From: Candidatus Aquidulcis sp.
Lineage (GTDB): Bacteria; Chloroflexota; Anaerolineae; UBA4142
DNA length: 64,000 nt
Direction of reading: 5' to 3'
Assembly: GCA_020723345.1 (NCBI GenBank)
Contig: DYJA01000005.1
Coordinates: 62,001-126,000, forward strand
The notes under the pieces were generated by a model. It was not told the origin of the DNA, searched no databases, and saw only the letters and a list, made by a program, of their open reading frames with translations. Every line of letters starts with the position of its first letter. Within the stretch, counting starts at the first letter, position 1. The position numbers and the translations under genes were made by a program. Positions 54,704 to 64,000 of the stretch are shown here, one piece after another.

Positions 54704-55483
54704 CTATTCTTTCTGCAGAGTCGGACTTGCCACTGCCACCGCGTCCGCCGGGGTCAACTCGCCTGCCGCGGGACCCTCGACCCATGACGCGCCGTCCGCC
54801 GCAAACTCCTTTTTCCACACCGGCAGCACCGCCTTGATCCGCTCAATCGCGTAACGCGATGCCACATACGCTTCCCCGCGATGCGGCGCGGCAACCGCGA
54901 TCATCAAACTCGCCTCGCCGATTCGCAGTCTCCCCGTCCGATGTCCGATGGCGACACGCGCGTCCGCCCAACGTTCGCGGATTTCGGCGATGATGCCGCG
55001 CAGCGATTGCTCCGCCATTTCCGCGTACGCTTCGTACTCCAAGTATTTGACCGCCTTGCCGCGCGCGTTATCCCGCACGACGCCGCTGAACGTGACAATC
55101 GCGCCTGCGCCCGGAAACTCGACGCGCCGGACAAACGCGCCGAGATCGAGCGGTTGGCGCGTAATGAGCGCGTCTTTAGCCACAGCGGACGCAGGGGACC
55201 CAGAGGTTTTTTTCTTTCGCGCCGCTTTCGCGTCCTTTCGCGTCGCGCCACCACTCACCGGCGGCAAGAACCCAACTACGTCTCCATCGTGCAAAAGGTG
55301 ATCCGCGCTGACGAGTTTCTGATTCACCGCGAACGCCGCGCGAATATTTCCGGCGCGCGAGTTGCGCGCGGCGTACTCTTGCCACAATTGCCCAACCGTT
55401 GTATTTTCCGCGATCTCTTTCTCTTCGGCTTTCACGCCGGTCACTTCACGAAAGATCGCAAAGAATTTTACGTGAACGCGCAT
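54704..55483 (-). CDS. MoaD-MoaE fusion (molybdopterin synthase)
   Basis: MoaD: VKFFAIFREVTG...GDVVGFLPPVSGG; MoaE: GAIVTFSGVVRDNARGKAVKYLEYEAYAEMAEQSL...AIGHRTGRLRIGEASLMIAVAAPHRGEA. Confidence 0.92.
   Translation of the reverse strand: MRVHVKFFAIFREVTGVKAEEKEIAENTTVGQLWQEYAARNSRAGNIRAAFAVNQKLVSADHLLHDGDVVGFLPPVSGGATRKDAKAARKKKTSGSPASAVAKDALITRQPLDLGAFVRRVEFPGAGAIVTFSGVVRDNARGKAVKYLEYEAYAEMAEQSLRGIIAEIRERWADARVAIGHRTGRLRIGEASLMIAVAAPHRGEAYVASRYAIERIKAVLPVWKKEFAADGASWVEGPAAGELTPADAVAVASPTLQKE
55170..55247. repeat. In-frame dispersed repeat forming the MoaD-MoaE linker (ATRKDAKAARKKKTSGSPASAVAKDA)
   Basis: GCGTCTTTAGCCACAGCGGACGCAGGGGACCCAGAGGTTTTTTTCTTTCGCGCCGCTTTCGCGTCCTTTCGCGTCGCG. Confidence 0.75.
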
Positions 55484-55581
55484 TCAAACCTCTGGGCAAA
55501 AATGTGACGCGTAGCAAGTGACAAGGGAAGGAAAACATGAAACTCCCCTTGTCGCCTGTCACTTGTCACTTTCAGAGCTCA

Positions 55582-57834
55582 CTATCGTCGCGAACGATAA
55601 CCGCCGCGTTCACCGCGATCATCATCGCGACGCGGGCGCCGGTCACGATCACCGCCGCCGCGATGAAAGCCGCCGCGTCCGCCGCGATCACCGCCGCGGT
55701 CGCCGCCACCGCCGCGTCCGCCGCGATCTTTTTCGAGCGCCTGCTCGACCGTCCAGCCCTCCAACACGGCTTGGCGCGACAGTCGAATTTTGCCGGCTTC
55801 GTCCACGTTCGTCACCATCACCATGATTTCGTCGCCGAGTTTCACCACATCGCGCACGTTCTTGACCGGGAAATCCGCAAGTTGCGAAACGTGAACCATG
55901 CCGTCCACGCCCGGCGCAAGTTCGACAAACACACCGTAATCTTCGACGCGGACGACTTTGCCGGTGTAGATGTTGCCGGGCTTGGGCACTTCGGTCATGC
56001 CGCGAATCCGATCCAGCGCCATGATCGTGCCTTCGCGCGTCGACGACGCGACGAAAACCGTGCCGTCTTCTTCGATGTCGATCTTGACGCCGAATTCTTC
56101 TTGCAATTTGCGAACGTTCTTGCCACCGGGACCGATCAGCGCGCCGATCTTTTCCGGATCGATCTTGGTCACGGTGATGCGCGGCGCGTACTGCGAAATG
56201 TCGGTGCGCGGCTCGGCAATCGTGTCGAGCATTTTGCCGAGAATGTAAAGGCGCGCCTCTTTCGCCTGCAACATCGCCTGGTGCAACAGATCTGGCGCGA
56301 TGCCTTGCAATTTCAAATCGAGTTGCAGCGCGGTGATGCCGGTCGCGCTCCCCGCGACTTTGAAATCCATGTCGCCGAGAAAATCTTCCATCCCGATAAT
56401 GTCGGTGAGAACCGCGTGCTTGTCACCTTCGGTGATGAGGCCCATCGCGACTCCGGCGACCGGCGCTTTGATCGGCACGCCCGCGTCCATCAGCGCGAGC
56501 GTCGAGCCGCACACACTCGCCATCGAAGTCGAGCCGTTCGACGACATCACTTCGGAGACGAGGCGGATCGTGTACGGAAATTCGCTCGAATCGGGAATCA
56601 CTTCGGCGAGCGCGCGTTCGGCGAGCGCGCCATGTCCGATCTCGCGGCGTCCGGGTCCGCGCGACGAGCGCGCTTCGCCGACGGAGTACGGCGGGAAATT
56701 GTAGTGGTGCATATAGCGCTTTTCGTCTTCCGTCGAAAGCGAGTCAATCGTCTGCGATTCGCTGGGCATCCCAAGCGTCGCAATCGTGAGCACCTGCGTT
56801 TCGCCGCGCGTGAACAAGCCGGAGCCGTGCGCGCGCGGGAGCAGACCGGTTTCGCAAGTGATCGGGCGAATCGTCGAGTAATCGCGTCCGTCGGCGCGGC
56901 GACCTTCGTTGAGGATCATCGCGCGCAGATCGCTTTTGACTTGATACTCGAACGCTTCCGCGACATCGGTCGGCTGGAATTGCTCTTTGAACGCGGCGAG
57001 CATTTCTTCTTTCAACGCGTCGAGCGCGTCGTTGCGTTCCGATTTCGCGCCGCTGACGCGAATCGTCTCGGTGACGCGGTTGCCCAGTTTTCCGGCGACG
57101 GCGTTTTTGAGTTCGTCGCTCAAAACGTGCAGCGGATATTCTTTTTTCGCTTTGCCGATTTCGGCGCGCATTTTTTCTTGCAGTTCGATCACGGCTTGCA
57201 TGGCGGCGTGACCCTTTTCCAGCGCGTCGAGCATTTGCTCTTCGCTGATCTCTTGCGCGCCCGCCTCGACCATGATGACCGCGCCTTTCGTTCCGGCGAG
57301 CCGCAGATCGAGTTTGGAACTATCCATTTGCGTAGAAGTCGGATTGAAGACAAGTTGTCCGTCGATCATGCCGACGCGCGCTGCGCCGATGGGACCGTTG
57401 AACGGAATGTCGCTGATCGTGAGCGCGGTGGACGCGCCGATGATCGATAGGATGTCGATGTAGTGTTCTTGATCGGCGGAAAGCGCGGTGACGACGATGT
57501 TGACGTCGTTGCGGAAACCTTTGGGGAACAAGGGACGCAGGGGACGGTCGGTCAGACGGCAAAGCAAAATCGCTTGTTCGCCGGGGCGACCTTCGCGTTT
57601 GAAAAAGCCGCCGGGAATTTTACCTGCCGCGTAGAGCCGCTCTTCGTAATCTACCGTGAGCGGGAAAAAATCCGCGCCTTCGCGCGGTTGCGGCGCGGCG
57701 GTCGCGGTCGCGAGGATTACGGTGTCGCCGTGACGAACGGTGACCGCGCCGTTTGCCTGTCCGGCGAGTTTGCCGGTTTCAACTGTGAGCGTACCGTCGC
57801 CGAACGGAATCGAAAAAGTGTGAGTGTCGTTCAT
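55582..57834 (-). CDS. pnp: Polyribonucleotide nucleotidyltransferase
   Basis: Start [33 protein letters not shown] and S1 domains; Arg/Gly-rich C-tail. Confidence 0.97.
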   Translation of the reverse strand: MNDTHTFSIPFGDGTLTVETGKLAGQANGAVTVRHGDTVILATATAAPQPREGADFFPLTVDYEERLYAAGKIPGGFFKREGRPGEQAILLCRLTDRPLRPLFPKGFRNDVNIVVTALSADQEHYIDILSIIGASTALTISDIPFNGPIGAARVGMIDGQLVFNPTSTQMDSSKLDLRLAGTKGAVIMVEAGAQEISEEQMLDALEKGHAAMQAVIELQEKMRAEIGKAKKEYPLHVLSDELKNAVAGKLGNRVTETIRVSGAKSERNDALDALKEEMLAAFKEQFQPTDVAEAFEYQVKSDLRAMILNEGRRADGRDYSTIRPITCETGLLPRAHGSGLFTRGETQVLTIATLGMPSESQTIDSLSTEDEKRYMHHYNFPPYSVGEARSSRGPGRREIGHGALAERALAEVIPDSSEFPYTIRLVSEVMSSNGSTSMASVCGSTLALMDAGVPIKAPVAGVAMGLITEGDKHAVLTDIIGMEDFLGDMDFKVAGSATGITALQLDLKLQGIAPDLLHQAMLQAKEARLYILGKMLDTIAEPRTDISQYAPRITVTKIDPEKIGALIGPGGKNVRKLQEEFGVKIDIEEDGTVFVASSTREGTIMALDRIRGMTEVPKPGNIYTGKVVRVEDYGVFVELAPGVDGMVHVSQLADFPVKNVRDVVKLGDEIMVMVTNVDEAGKIRLSRQAVLEGWTVEQALEKDRGGRGGGGDRGGDRGGRGGFHRGGGDRDRRPRRDDDRGERGGYRSRR

Positions 57835-57849
57835 TTTGAACCTCCGAAT

Positions 57850-57941
57850 GTAGTCGGATAGTCATGTAGTCGAGTGGTCGGATAGTCAAATCGCGCGGCA
57901 TGTTGATTCGACTATGCGACTATTTGACTAGATGACTAATT
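57850..57941. repeat. Dispersed repeat GTAGTCGGATAGTCATGTAGTCG...CGACTATGCGACTATTTGACTAGATGACTA
   Basis: Short-unit inverted repeat between rpsO and pnp. Confidence 0.75.
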
Positions 57942-57964
57942 TGCCCATCGGAGGTCAGGGACTG

Positions 57965-58046
57965 GAGACTGAGTTCCAATAATCAGTATTCAGTTTTCAG
58001 TGTTCAGTCTCAACCTTCTGGATACTGAATACTGGAAACTGAAACG
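57965..58046. repeat. Dispersed repeat CAGTATTCAGTTTTCAGTGTTCAG...CTGAATACTGGAAACTGAAAC
   Basis: Inverted repeat, adjacent to the previous element. Confidence 0.75.
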
Positions 58047-58106
58047 CACTCTCCAATTCCCGCCCTCGACGATGGGTCAGTCGTTTTGAATTGTTAATAC
58101 AAACAA

Positions 58107-58144
58107 ACGAGTAGATGGGTTTGCCGCGCACCACATCTACTCGT
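58107..58144. terminator. Hairpin ACGAGTAGATG...CATCTACTCGT downstream of rpsO
   Basis: 11-bp perfect arms. Confidence 0.6.
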
Positions 58145-58154
58145 CCTTGGTTGG

Positions 58155-58424
58155 CTATTTCCGCAACCCGAGCTTGTTGACGATCTCTTTGTACCGGCTG
58201 GCATCTTTTTTGCTGAGATATTTGAGATGCCGCCGTCGTTCTCCCACCATCTTCAACAATCCGCGTCGCGAATGATTATCCTGCTTGTGCCCTTTGAGAT
58301 GTTCGACGAGTTGATTGATCCGATTGGTGAGAAGGGCAATCTGCACTTCGGGCGAACCGGTATCGGTGGCGTGAGTATGATATTGCGCCATGATCGCGGT
58401 TTTCTCTGCCTTCTTTAACGCCAT
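58155..58424 (-). CDS. rpsO: 30S ribosomal protein S15
   Basis: [53 protein letters not shown]. Confidence 0.98.
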   Translation of the reverse strand: MALKKAEKTAIMAQYHTHATDTGSPEVQIALLTNRINQLVEHLKGHKQDNHSRRGLLKMVGERRRHLKYLSKKDASRYKEIVNKLGLRK

Positions 58425-58610
58425 GCGTTACTCCCTTCCAGTCTGTGGCAATCTTTAAGGTGGGCGCATTATAGCACAGATGAACGGTTATGGCAAATTG
58501 ACGCGGCGCAAGGGTGGCGCAAAGGCGCCCGCGCCAAAAGCAGTCATCGTTTTGTCACAACGCCGACACGCGGTCTCTGTGATCTTTATTTCACTACGTA
58601 CGGGCATGCA

Positions 58611-59360
58611 TCAAGAATTTGATCTTTGCAAGACCAAGTCAATTTCGAGGCGAATATTATCATCGACGCTCAACACGACCGGCACACGCGGGATCGTGAG
58701 ATCAAAGTACTCGAACTTGAACGATGTGCTGGCTTGGCACGTCCCCTGATCGCTTTGCCGGTTGCACGTGACGTCCCAAGTAACTGGCTTGGTCACATTC
58801 CGAATCGTCAGGTCGCCGATCAACTTGAAGGTCACCTGACCGGACGCCGGCGCAGTCGTCGGAAGACCGGGGGCTTGCGTCGGCACAAACGTCGCGTACC
58901 GATATTGATCCGTTTGCAAGACGTTGCGGCGCAGGAAATTATCGCGTTGCGCGCGGTCGCTCTGGAGCGCGCTCAGATCGACGACGAACTTGCTCTCCCC
59001 CGCAACGATCGTTCCATCCATTTTCCCGACGATGGTTCCGGTGATCTCTTTCGTCTGCCCAATCGCGTCATTCGGCAGATTCACGCCGACCAATTGTTCG
59101 CGGACGCGATAGCGCGCTTCGCTCTTCTCCGGGACTATGACGAGACGAACCACTGTGCTTGAAGTATTTGCGCCGGTCGCGGGGACTAGTGCGGCAGTCG
59201 GCGCAGTAGTTGGCGCAGGAGCAGCCGCGGTTGGCGCGGTGGTTGGGGCTGGGACAACGGGCGTTGGCGGTATCACCGGCGCTGGAGTGGACGCGCATCC
59301 GGCTGCGAACAGAATGATCGCCGCAAACATCGCGGCATGGCGAAACAAGTGGGTAGACAC
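58611..59360 (-). CDS. YceI-family lipoprotein
   Basis: Lipobox FAAGC; SEARYRVREQL...FVVDLSALQSDRAQRDNFLRRNVLQTDQYRYATFVPTQA. Confidence 0.85.
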   Translation of the reverse strand: MSTHLFRHAAMFAAIILFAAGCASTPAPVIPPTPVVPAPTTAPTAAAPAPTTAPTAALVPATGANTSSTVVRLVIVPEKSEARYRVREQLVGVNLPNDAIGQTKEITGTIVGKMDGTIVAGESKFVVDLSALQSDRAQRDNFLRRNVLQTDQYRYATFVPTQAPGLPTTAPASGQVTFKLIGDLTIRNVTKPVTWDVTCNRQSDQGTCQASTSFKFEYFDLTIPRVPVVLSVDDNIRLEIDLVLQRSNS

Positions 59361-59583
59361 TTTCTTCCTCCTTCATCAGATTTCATGTCGCAATCTTCAC
59401 GACAATTGTGTTCATCCTAGAGAGACGACCTAAGTCGCGCCTTAACGTTTGATGAGGAGATTCTCACATTCCGCGCAAAACAAAAAGAACCCGCGAACCT
59501 GGGTCGAGTTCTTACGAAAGTTTAGCGCGCTTGACAAGCCGCGCACAAGCGTTTTCATTTTTTCGCGGCAAATTCAGATCGAC

Positions 59584-60045
59584 TCAACGCCCGGTGGACA
59601 GGATGTAAATCACCTCCGCTGTGATGCGCTCGCCATTCTTTGTTCCCCACACCATAACCTGGTTTCCAATTTTGACGTCGGTCAGACTAGCGTCTTGGAT
59701 TTGGATTTGAGTTTGTCCACCGCCCGGCGCGCCCGGACTTGATGATGAAACACTTTTATAGTACTTGGTCTCCGCCGTCACCGCGACATCCGATTGATTA
59801 CTCGCGCTGGATGCGCCCTGTCCACCGGCACGCGCGCGCGTCAGCGTGATGATGTTACCTTGGATCTGTTGCACCGCGCCGGACCCTGCCGCCGGTTCTC
59901 TGGGCAATTGCGTTGGGAGTTGGTTCGCAAACTGCGAGCGCGCACCGCGCTGATTCTGATCCGCCAACATTCGCCCGCCGACAAACGCAGAACCCATCAA
60001 CAGAATTTGCAACGCGATAATTCCAATGAGGATTGGACGCTTCAT
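59584..60045 (-). CDS. Hypothetical secreted/membrane-anchored protein
   Basis: N-term TM; IQGNIITLTRARAGG...DVKIGNQVMVWGTKNGERITAEVIYIL (DUF5666-like pattern). Confidence 0.65.
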   Translation of the reverse strand: MKRPILIGIIALQILLMGSAFVGGRMLADQNQRGARSQFANQLPTQLPREPAAGSGAVQQIQGNIITLTRARAGGQGASSASNQSDVAVTAETKYYKSVSSSSPGAPGGGQTQIQIQDASLTDVKIGNQVMVWGTKNGERITAEVIYILSTGR

Positions 60046-60064
60046 CTATCACCCCGGAAATCAG

Positions 60065-60235
60065 TCAACAGTCAACAGTCAACAGTCAACAGTATTCAGT
60101 TTTCAGTATTCGGTCGCGAATTGCCGCCACTGTTGACTGTTCACCGTTCACCGTTTACTGTTCACTGTTCACCGTTCACTGTTCACTGTTCACTGTTCAC
60201 TGTTCACCGTTCACTGTTCACTGTTCACTGTTCAC
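60065..60235. repeat. Heptamer tandem arrays (CAGTCAA)n ... (GTTCACT/C)n
   Basis: Left array AGTCAACAGTCAACAGTCAACAGTCAAC; right array of about 13 GTTCACT/C units 60132-60235. Confidence 0.85.
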
Positions 60236-61449
60236 TCGTACCTCAACGCTTCCATCGGATCGAGGCGCGACGCGCGGATCGCCGGATAAATTCCGAAAAC
60301 AGTACCCACGATCAGCGCGACGCCGAACGCCTGCGGAATACTTTGCCAAGTCAGCACCGCCGCCAAGTCGGGACGATAGCGCGTCAAAATCGGAATGACG
60401 AGAATACCGACCGCGACGCCGATGAATCCGCCGCTCAAACTCAGCGCGACTGCTTCGATCAAGAATTGCTGCACGATGTCCCACTGCCGCGCGCCGATTG
60501 CCAACCGCACGCCGATCTCGCGCGTTCGTTCTGTCACCGAAACGAGCATCACGTTCATAATGCCGATGCCGCCGACCGCCAGCGATACAATCGCCATGCC
60601 GATCAGCAGCAGCGCGAATGTCTGCGCTGATTCCGACTGCGCTTGCGTGACCGAACTCAAACTGAAAACCTCGACATCATCTTGCGCGTCTTCCGGTGTG
60701 TCGTGCGCCTGGCGAAAATACTTTTTGATCGCTTCGGTCGCCGTGGCAATCTGTTTTTCGTCTTTCACGCGCACGCGCACCGAGACGGAACGATCTTTGC
60801 CAAACAGATCGTTGATCGCCGTCGCAATCGGCAAGATGACTTGGTTGTTCGGATCGACGCGCGGATCGGTCACGTCGATTTCTTTGATGAGACCGATCAC
60901 TTCAAAGCGCACGCGATTGATCCGCAATTCTTGCCCGATGGGATCTTCGTCCGGGAATAATTGCTTGGCGACGGTTTGCCCGATCACCACCACGCGCGTC
61001 TTGTCCTCCACGTCAATCTCGGTGAAAAAGTCGCCTTGCGCGACGTAACCTGGGTTTTGCGTCGCGATCCAATCCGCCGCGACACCCAGGATCGTCGTAC
61101 TCTCCAGCGTTTCGCGTCCGCGCACAACAGTGCCCGAACTGCTCAAACTCGCTTGCACCGAAACGATTTGCGGCAAATCTTTTAGCCCGACGGCTTCATC
61201 GTACGTGATCGCTTTGCTCGTGACACCTTGATTGCCAAAACCGAATTGCCGACGCTGGCTGATCGTCATTTCGTTCGATCCCAAACCGCGAAAACGACTT
61301 TGGACCGCTTCCTGCGCGCCAGTGCCGAGCGCGACCATCACGATCACCGACGCGACGCCGATGATGATGCCGAGCGCGGTCAGAAAAGATCGCAACGTAT
61401 TGTGCGCGAGACTTTCCAACGCGGTTTGGATACTATCGAAGAGACGCAT
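60232..61449 (-). CDS. ABC transporter permease (MacB/FtsX type)
   Basis: LRSFLTALGIIIGVASVIVMVALGTGAQ; VGGIGIMNVMLVSVTERTREIGVRLAIGAR; ends ALRYE. Confidence 0.93.
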   Translation of the reverse strand: MRLFDSIQTALESLAHNTLRSFLTALGIIIGVASVIVMVALGTGAQEAVQSRFRGLGSNEMTISQRRQFGFGNQGVTSKAITYDEAVGLKDLPQIVSVQASLSSSGTVVRGRETLESTTILGVAADWIATQNPGYVAQGDFFTEIDVEDKTRVVVIGQTVAKQLFPDEDPIGQELRINRVRFEVIGLIKEIDVTDPRVDPNNQVILPIATAINDLFGKDRSVSVRVRVKDEKQIATATEAIKKYFRQAHDTPEDAQDDVEVFSLSSVTQAQSESAQTFALLLIGMAIVSLAVGGIGIMNVMLVSVTERTREIGVRLAIGARQWDIVQQFLIEAVALSLSGGFIGVAVGILVIPILTRYRPDLAAVLTWQSIPQAFGVALIVGTVFGIYPAIRASRLDPMEALRYE

Positions 61450-61454
61450 TTTTA

Positions 61455-62129
61455 CTATTCCAAAACTCCATCGCGAATGTACAGGATCCGATTGGCGTGC
61501 CGATGCGCGATTTCCGGATCGTGCGTGACGATGATCACAGTTCGCCCTTCAGCGTGCAATTCGTCGAGCAACGCCATCACCGACGCGCCGTTCGCGCTGT
61601 CCAGGTTGCCGGTCGGCTCGTCGGCGAGGATGAGCGGCGGATCGTTCATCAGCGCGCGCGCAATCGCGACGCGCTGCGCTTCGCCGCCTGATAGTTCCGT
61701 CGGACGATGCCCCATGCGTTCCGCTAGCCCCACGCGTTCGAGGAGTTGCTGCGCGCGTTCGCGTCGCGCGTGGCGCGCCTGTTGGCTGTACAACGATGGC
61801 AGTTCGACATTTCGCAGCGCGCTGAGCGTCGGCAGCAACTGAAACGATTGAAAGACGAAACCGATGTAACGATTGCGGACTTGCGCCAACTCGCGTTCGC
61901 TCAATCGCGTAATGTCGCGTCCGGCGAGCCAGCATTGTCCGCCGGTCAGTCGCACCAGACAGCCGAGCGTGTACAACAAAGTGGACTTGCCGGAGCCGGA
62001 GGGTCCCATGATCGCGACAAATTCGCCTTGTTGGATCGAGAACGTGGCGCGGCGGAGCGCGAACATCTGGCGACCGCCTTTGGTGTACGCTTTGCTCAAT
62101 TCGTTGGCTTGAATAATCGCTTCGCTCAC
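61455..62129 (-). CDS. ABC transporter ATP-binding protein (MacB/LolD type)
   Basis: MGPSGSGKSTLL; LSGGEAQRVAIARALMNDPPLILADEPTGNLDS. Confidence 0.95.
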   Translation of the reverse strand: MSEAIIQANELSKAYTKGGRQMFALRRATFSIQQGEFVAIMGPSGSGKSTLLYTLGCLVRLTGGQCWLAGRDITRLSERELAQVRNRYIGFVFQSFQLLPTLSALRNVELPSLYSQQARHARRERAQQLLERVGLAERMGHRPTELSGGEAQRVAIARALMNDPPLILADEPTGNLDSANGASVMALLDELHAEGRTVIIVTHDPEIAHRHANRILYIRDGVLE

Positions 62130-63520
62130 TGCGCCGACACCACGCGATCCCCCTCCTGCAAACCGGAGAGAATCTCGACATTCAGATCACCCACGATGCC
62201 GATGGCAACGCTGCGCGTGATCGTCCGCCCATCTTGCAAAACCTGGAGCGAAATCGTCGCGTTCGCGCGCGCGCGGATCGAACGGCGCGGCAACGTCAAC
62301 ACGTTTTTGCGTTCGGCGACGATAATGTCCGCATCGGCAGTCATTCCGGGCAGCAAGCCCGGCGGCGGTTGATCGATGGCGACGTACAAAGTATAGTTCA
62401 CCGCGCCCGAAGTACTCGCCTTGGTCGGCACAAGATAATTCACCTTGCCGGTAAAAGTTTCGCCCGGACGCGCGTCAAAAGTGATCGCGGCAGATTGCCC
62501 CGGCTGAACCTGGATCACATCGGCTTGCCCGATTGTCGCTTCGACTTCCAACTTGGTCATGTCCGCGATCGTGATGAACGCCGCGTTCTCCGAAACGATA
62601 TCGCCGGTCTGCGCGGTAACCGCGAGCACCTTGCCGTCGAACGGCGCGACCAAAACCGCGCCCGCCAAATCCACCTGGGCTTCTTTCAACGCCAATTGCG
62701 CGGACTGCAAATTGGCTTCGGCGGATTTTAGATCCGCCGTGGTCGCGCCCGCCTTCAAATCCGCGAGATTGGCTTGGGCTTTGCGAAGCGTTTCTTGCGC
62801 GCTGGCGATTTGTTGATTCGCCTGGCTCAGCGACAGCGCGGCTTGCGTGCGCGCGGTTTCGAGTCGTTCCTTCGCGGTGATCAAGTTATTGTACTCAATG
62901 TCCAACCGATCTTTGTCGATCTTCCCTTGTTCATACTTCTTCAACATCTCGCCATAGTTCACTTCGTACCAATTCGCTTCGTACTCGCGCTCGCGAACAG
63001 TTTTCGAGACCGTATCGCTTTTTTGCGCGACCGCCAGATTGTACTGCGCGTTCTGCACCGCGACTTGCGCGTCGCGAACGGCGGCGTTGGCAGACGCCAG
63101 ATCAGAACTCGTCGCGCCTTGCTTGAGTTTATCGAACGCGGCTTGCTTGGCATCCAAGTTCGCCTGCGCTTGCGCGACCGCGAGCTTCAACGGTTCCGTA
63201 TCGAGACGCGCCAGCGTTTGTCCTTTGGTAATCGTATCGCCCGCGCGAATCGTAACTTCCATCAGTTTGCCGCTCGCGGTAAAGCCCATTTTTTGTTGAC
63301 GCGAAACCACGACGGAGCCCGGCACCGTCAGCACTTGGCGCACATCGCCGCGCGTGACGGTCACAGTGCGCGTTTGAGTGCTCGGCGTTGGCGATGCGGC
63401 AGCCAAAGGCAAATTGATGCTGGGGGACCAATCCACACTCACGTAACCGAGCCAGCCAGAAAGAATGATCAGTACGAGGGATCCGAAAATCGCGGCAGGA
63501 ATAGCCAAACGTTTCATCAC
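62126..63520 (-). CDS. Efflux periplasmic adaptor (MacA/HlyD type)
   Basis: MEVTIRAGDTITKGQTLARLD; coiled coil; LVAPFDGKVLAVTAQTGDIVSENAAFITIAD. Confidence 0.92.
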   Translation of the reverse strand: MMKRLAIPAAIFGSLVLIILSGWLGYVSVDWSPSINLPLAAASPTPSTQTRTVTVTRGDVRQVLTVPGSVVVSRQQKMGFTASGKLMEVTIRAGDTITKGQTLARLDTEPLKLAVAQAQANLDAKQAAFDKLKQGATSSDLASANAAVRDAQVAVQNAQYNLAVAQKSDTVSKTVREREYEANWYEVNYGEMLKKYEQGKIDKDRLDIEYNNLITAKERLETARTQAALSLSQANQQIASAQETLRKAQANLADLKAGATTADLKSAEANLQSAQLALKEAQVDLAGAVLVAPFDGKVLAVTAQTGDIVSENAAFITIADMTKLEVEATIGQADVIQVQPGQSAAITFDARPGETFTGKVNYLVPTKASTSGAVNYTLYVAIDQPPPGLLPGMTADADIIVAERKNVLTLPRRSIRARANATISLQVLQDGRTITRSVAIGIVGDLNVEILSGLQEGDRVVSAQ

Positions 63521-63557
63521 AACGCTCCTTGTTGTGATCTATCGAATCGCGGTGTAA

Positions 63558-63605
63558 GGGCGAAGCATTTTTCCGATTGCGCGCAATCGGAAAAATGCTT
63601 CGCCC
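63558..63605. repeat. 48-bp perfect palindrome GGGCGAAGCATTTTTCCGATTGCG|CGCAATCGGAAAAATGCTTCGCCC
   Basis: Every base pairs; shares its outer 16 nt with 27896-27959. Confidence 0.95.
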
Positions 63606-64000
63606 CTACTCGCGGAGCAGATAAATGTACACCGGACGCGCGTACTGTCCGAACAACTGCATCGTCATTGTCAAATCGTATTGTTGATTTAGCGCGCGGC
63701 GCAGCGCGTTCGTGCTTGCCAAATCCTGCGAATCGAGCAAACCGAAATCGCGTTCGGTCAGCACGATCACCCTGGCTTGTTTTTGCCTCACCGCGTCCGC
63801 GAGCATCGCCGCGTTGACGACGCGCAGTCGCTGCGCGGTTGGCGCGTCCATCAACTGGGCTGAAAATTGCGCCAGGGTCAAGCCGGACAATGTGGAACGC
63901 CGCGCGTTCACGACCGCGCTCAACGCTTCGAGCGCGATCACCTTGTCGGTCGGCTGCGAATGGCGCGCGATGTACGCGGCGACCTCGTCCACTTCGGCGA
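63606..64000 (-). CDS. C-terminal part of a hypothetical protein, possibly another polytopic glycosyltransferase (partial)
   Basis: Open frame to the window edge; ends FGQYARPVYIYLLRE. Confidence 0.45.
   Translation of the reverse strand, partial: AEVDEVAAYIARHSQPTDKVIALEALSAVVNARRSTLSGLTLAQFSAQLMDAPTAQRLRVVNAAMLADAVRQKQARVIVLTERDFGLLDSQDLASTNALRRALNQQYDLTMTMQLFGQYARPVYIYLLRE

Noticed and set aside
55537-57450. 637-aa plus-strand ORF
   Set aside because: Antisense shadow of pnp; no domain signature
60065-60235. CRISPR-like array of short repeats
   Set aside because: Units are contiguous 7-mers without spacers, no repeat of 24-40 nt and no cas genes in the window
62774-63817. 347-aa plus-strand ORF
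   Set aside because: Antisense shadow of the periplasmic adaptor gene

Overview
The window looks like a chromosomal segment of a GC-rich bacterium, possibly Chloroflexi/Anaerolineae-like (inference from gene content and style, not proven). It is densely coding, with about 50 credible CDSs. Main blocks: (1) a metal-handling cluster (two SHOCT proteins, P1B-type ATPase with an unusual CPD motif), a methyltransferase, and a thioredoxin/DUF4395 pair; (2) a LacI-regulated sugar-acid operon (hydroxypyruvate isomerase, tartronate-semialdehyde reductase, HpcH/HpaI aldolase, GH4 glycosidase) with two consensus divergent promoters, each carrying an identical palindromic operator; (3) two arrays of large polytopic GT39/YfhO-like glycosyltransferases plus an O-antigen-ligase-like protein; (4) a small accessory island with a MazF/PemK-type toxin module flanked by direct repeats, a coiled-coil membrane protein, and further along a double-domain DNA methyltransferase convergent with an HNH nuclease (probable restriction-modification system); (5) housekeeping genes (apt, relA/spoT, rpsO-pnp, a moaD-moaE fusion, a MacAB-like efflux system). 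The most unusual feature is a large set of short, palindrome-rich dispersed repeat families. They occur between genes, often acting as probable terminators, and also as in-frame insertions inside protein genes. Two of these insertions have the same 45-bp period bounded by 10-12 bp direct repeats, and one forms the linker of the MoaD-MoaE fusion. No tRNA, rRNA or CRISPR array was recognised. All functional names come from reading motifs by eye; no database search was run.
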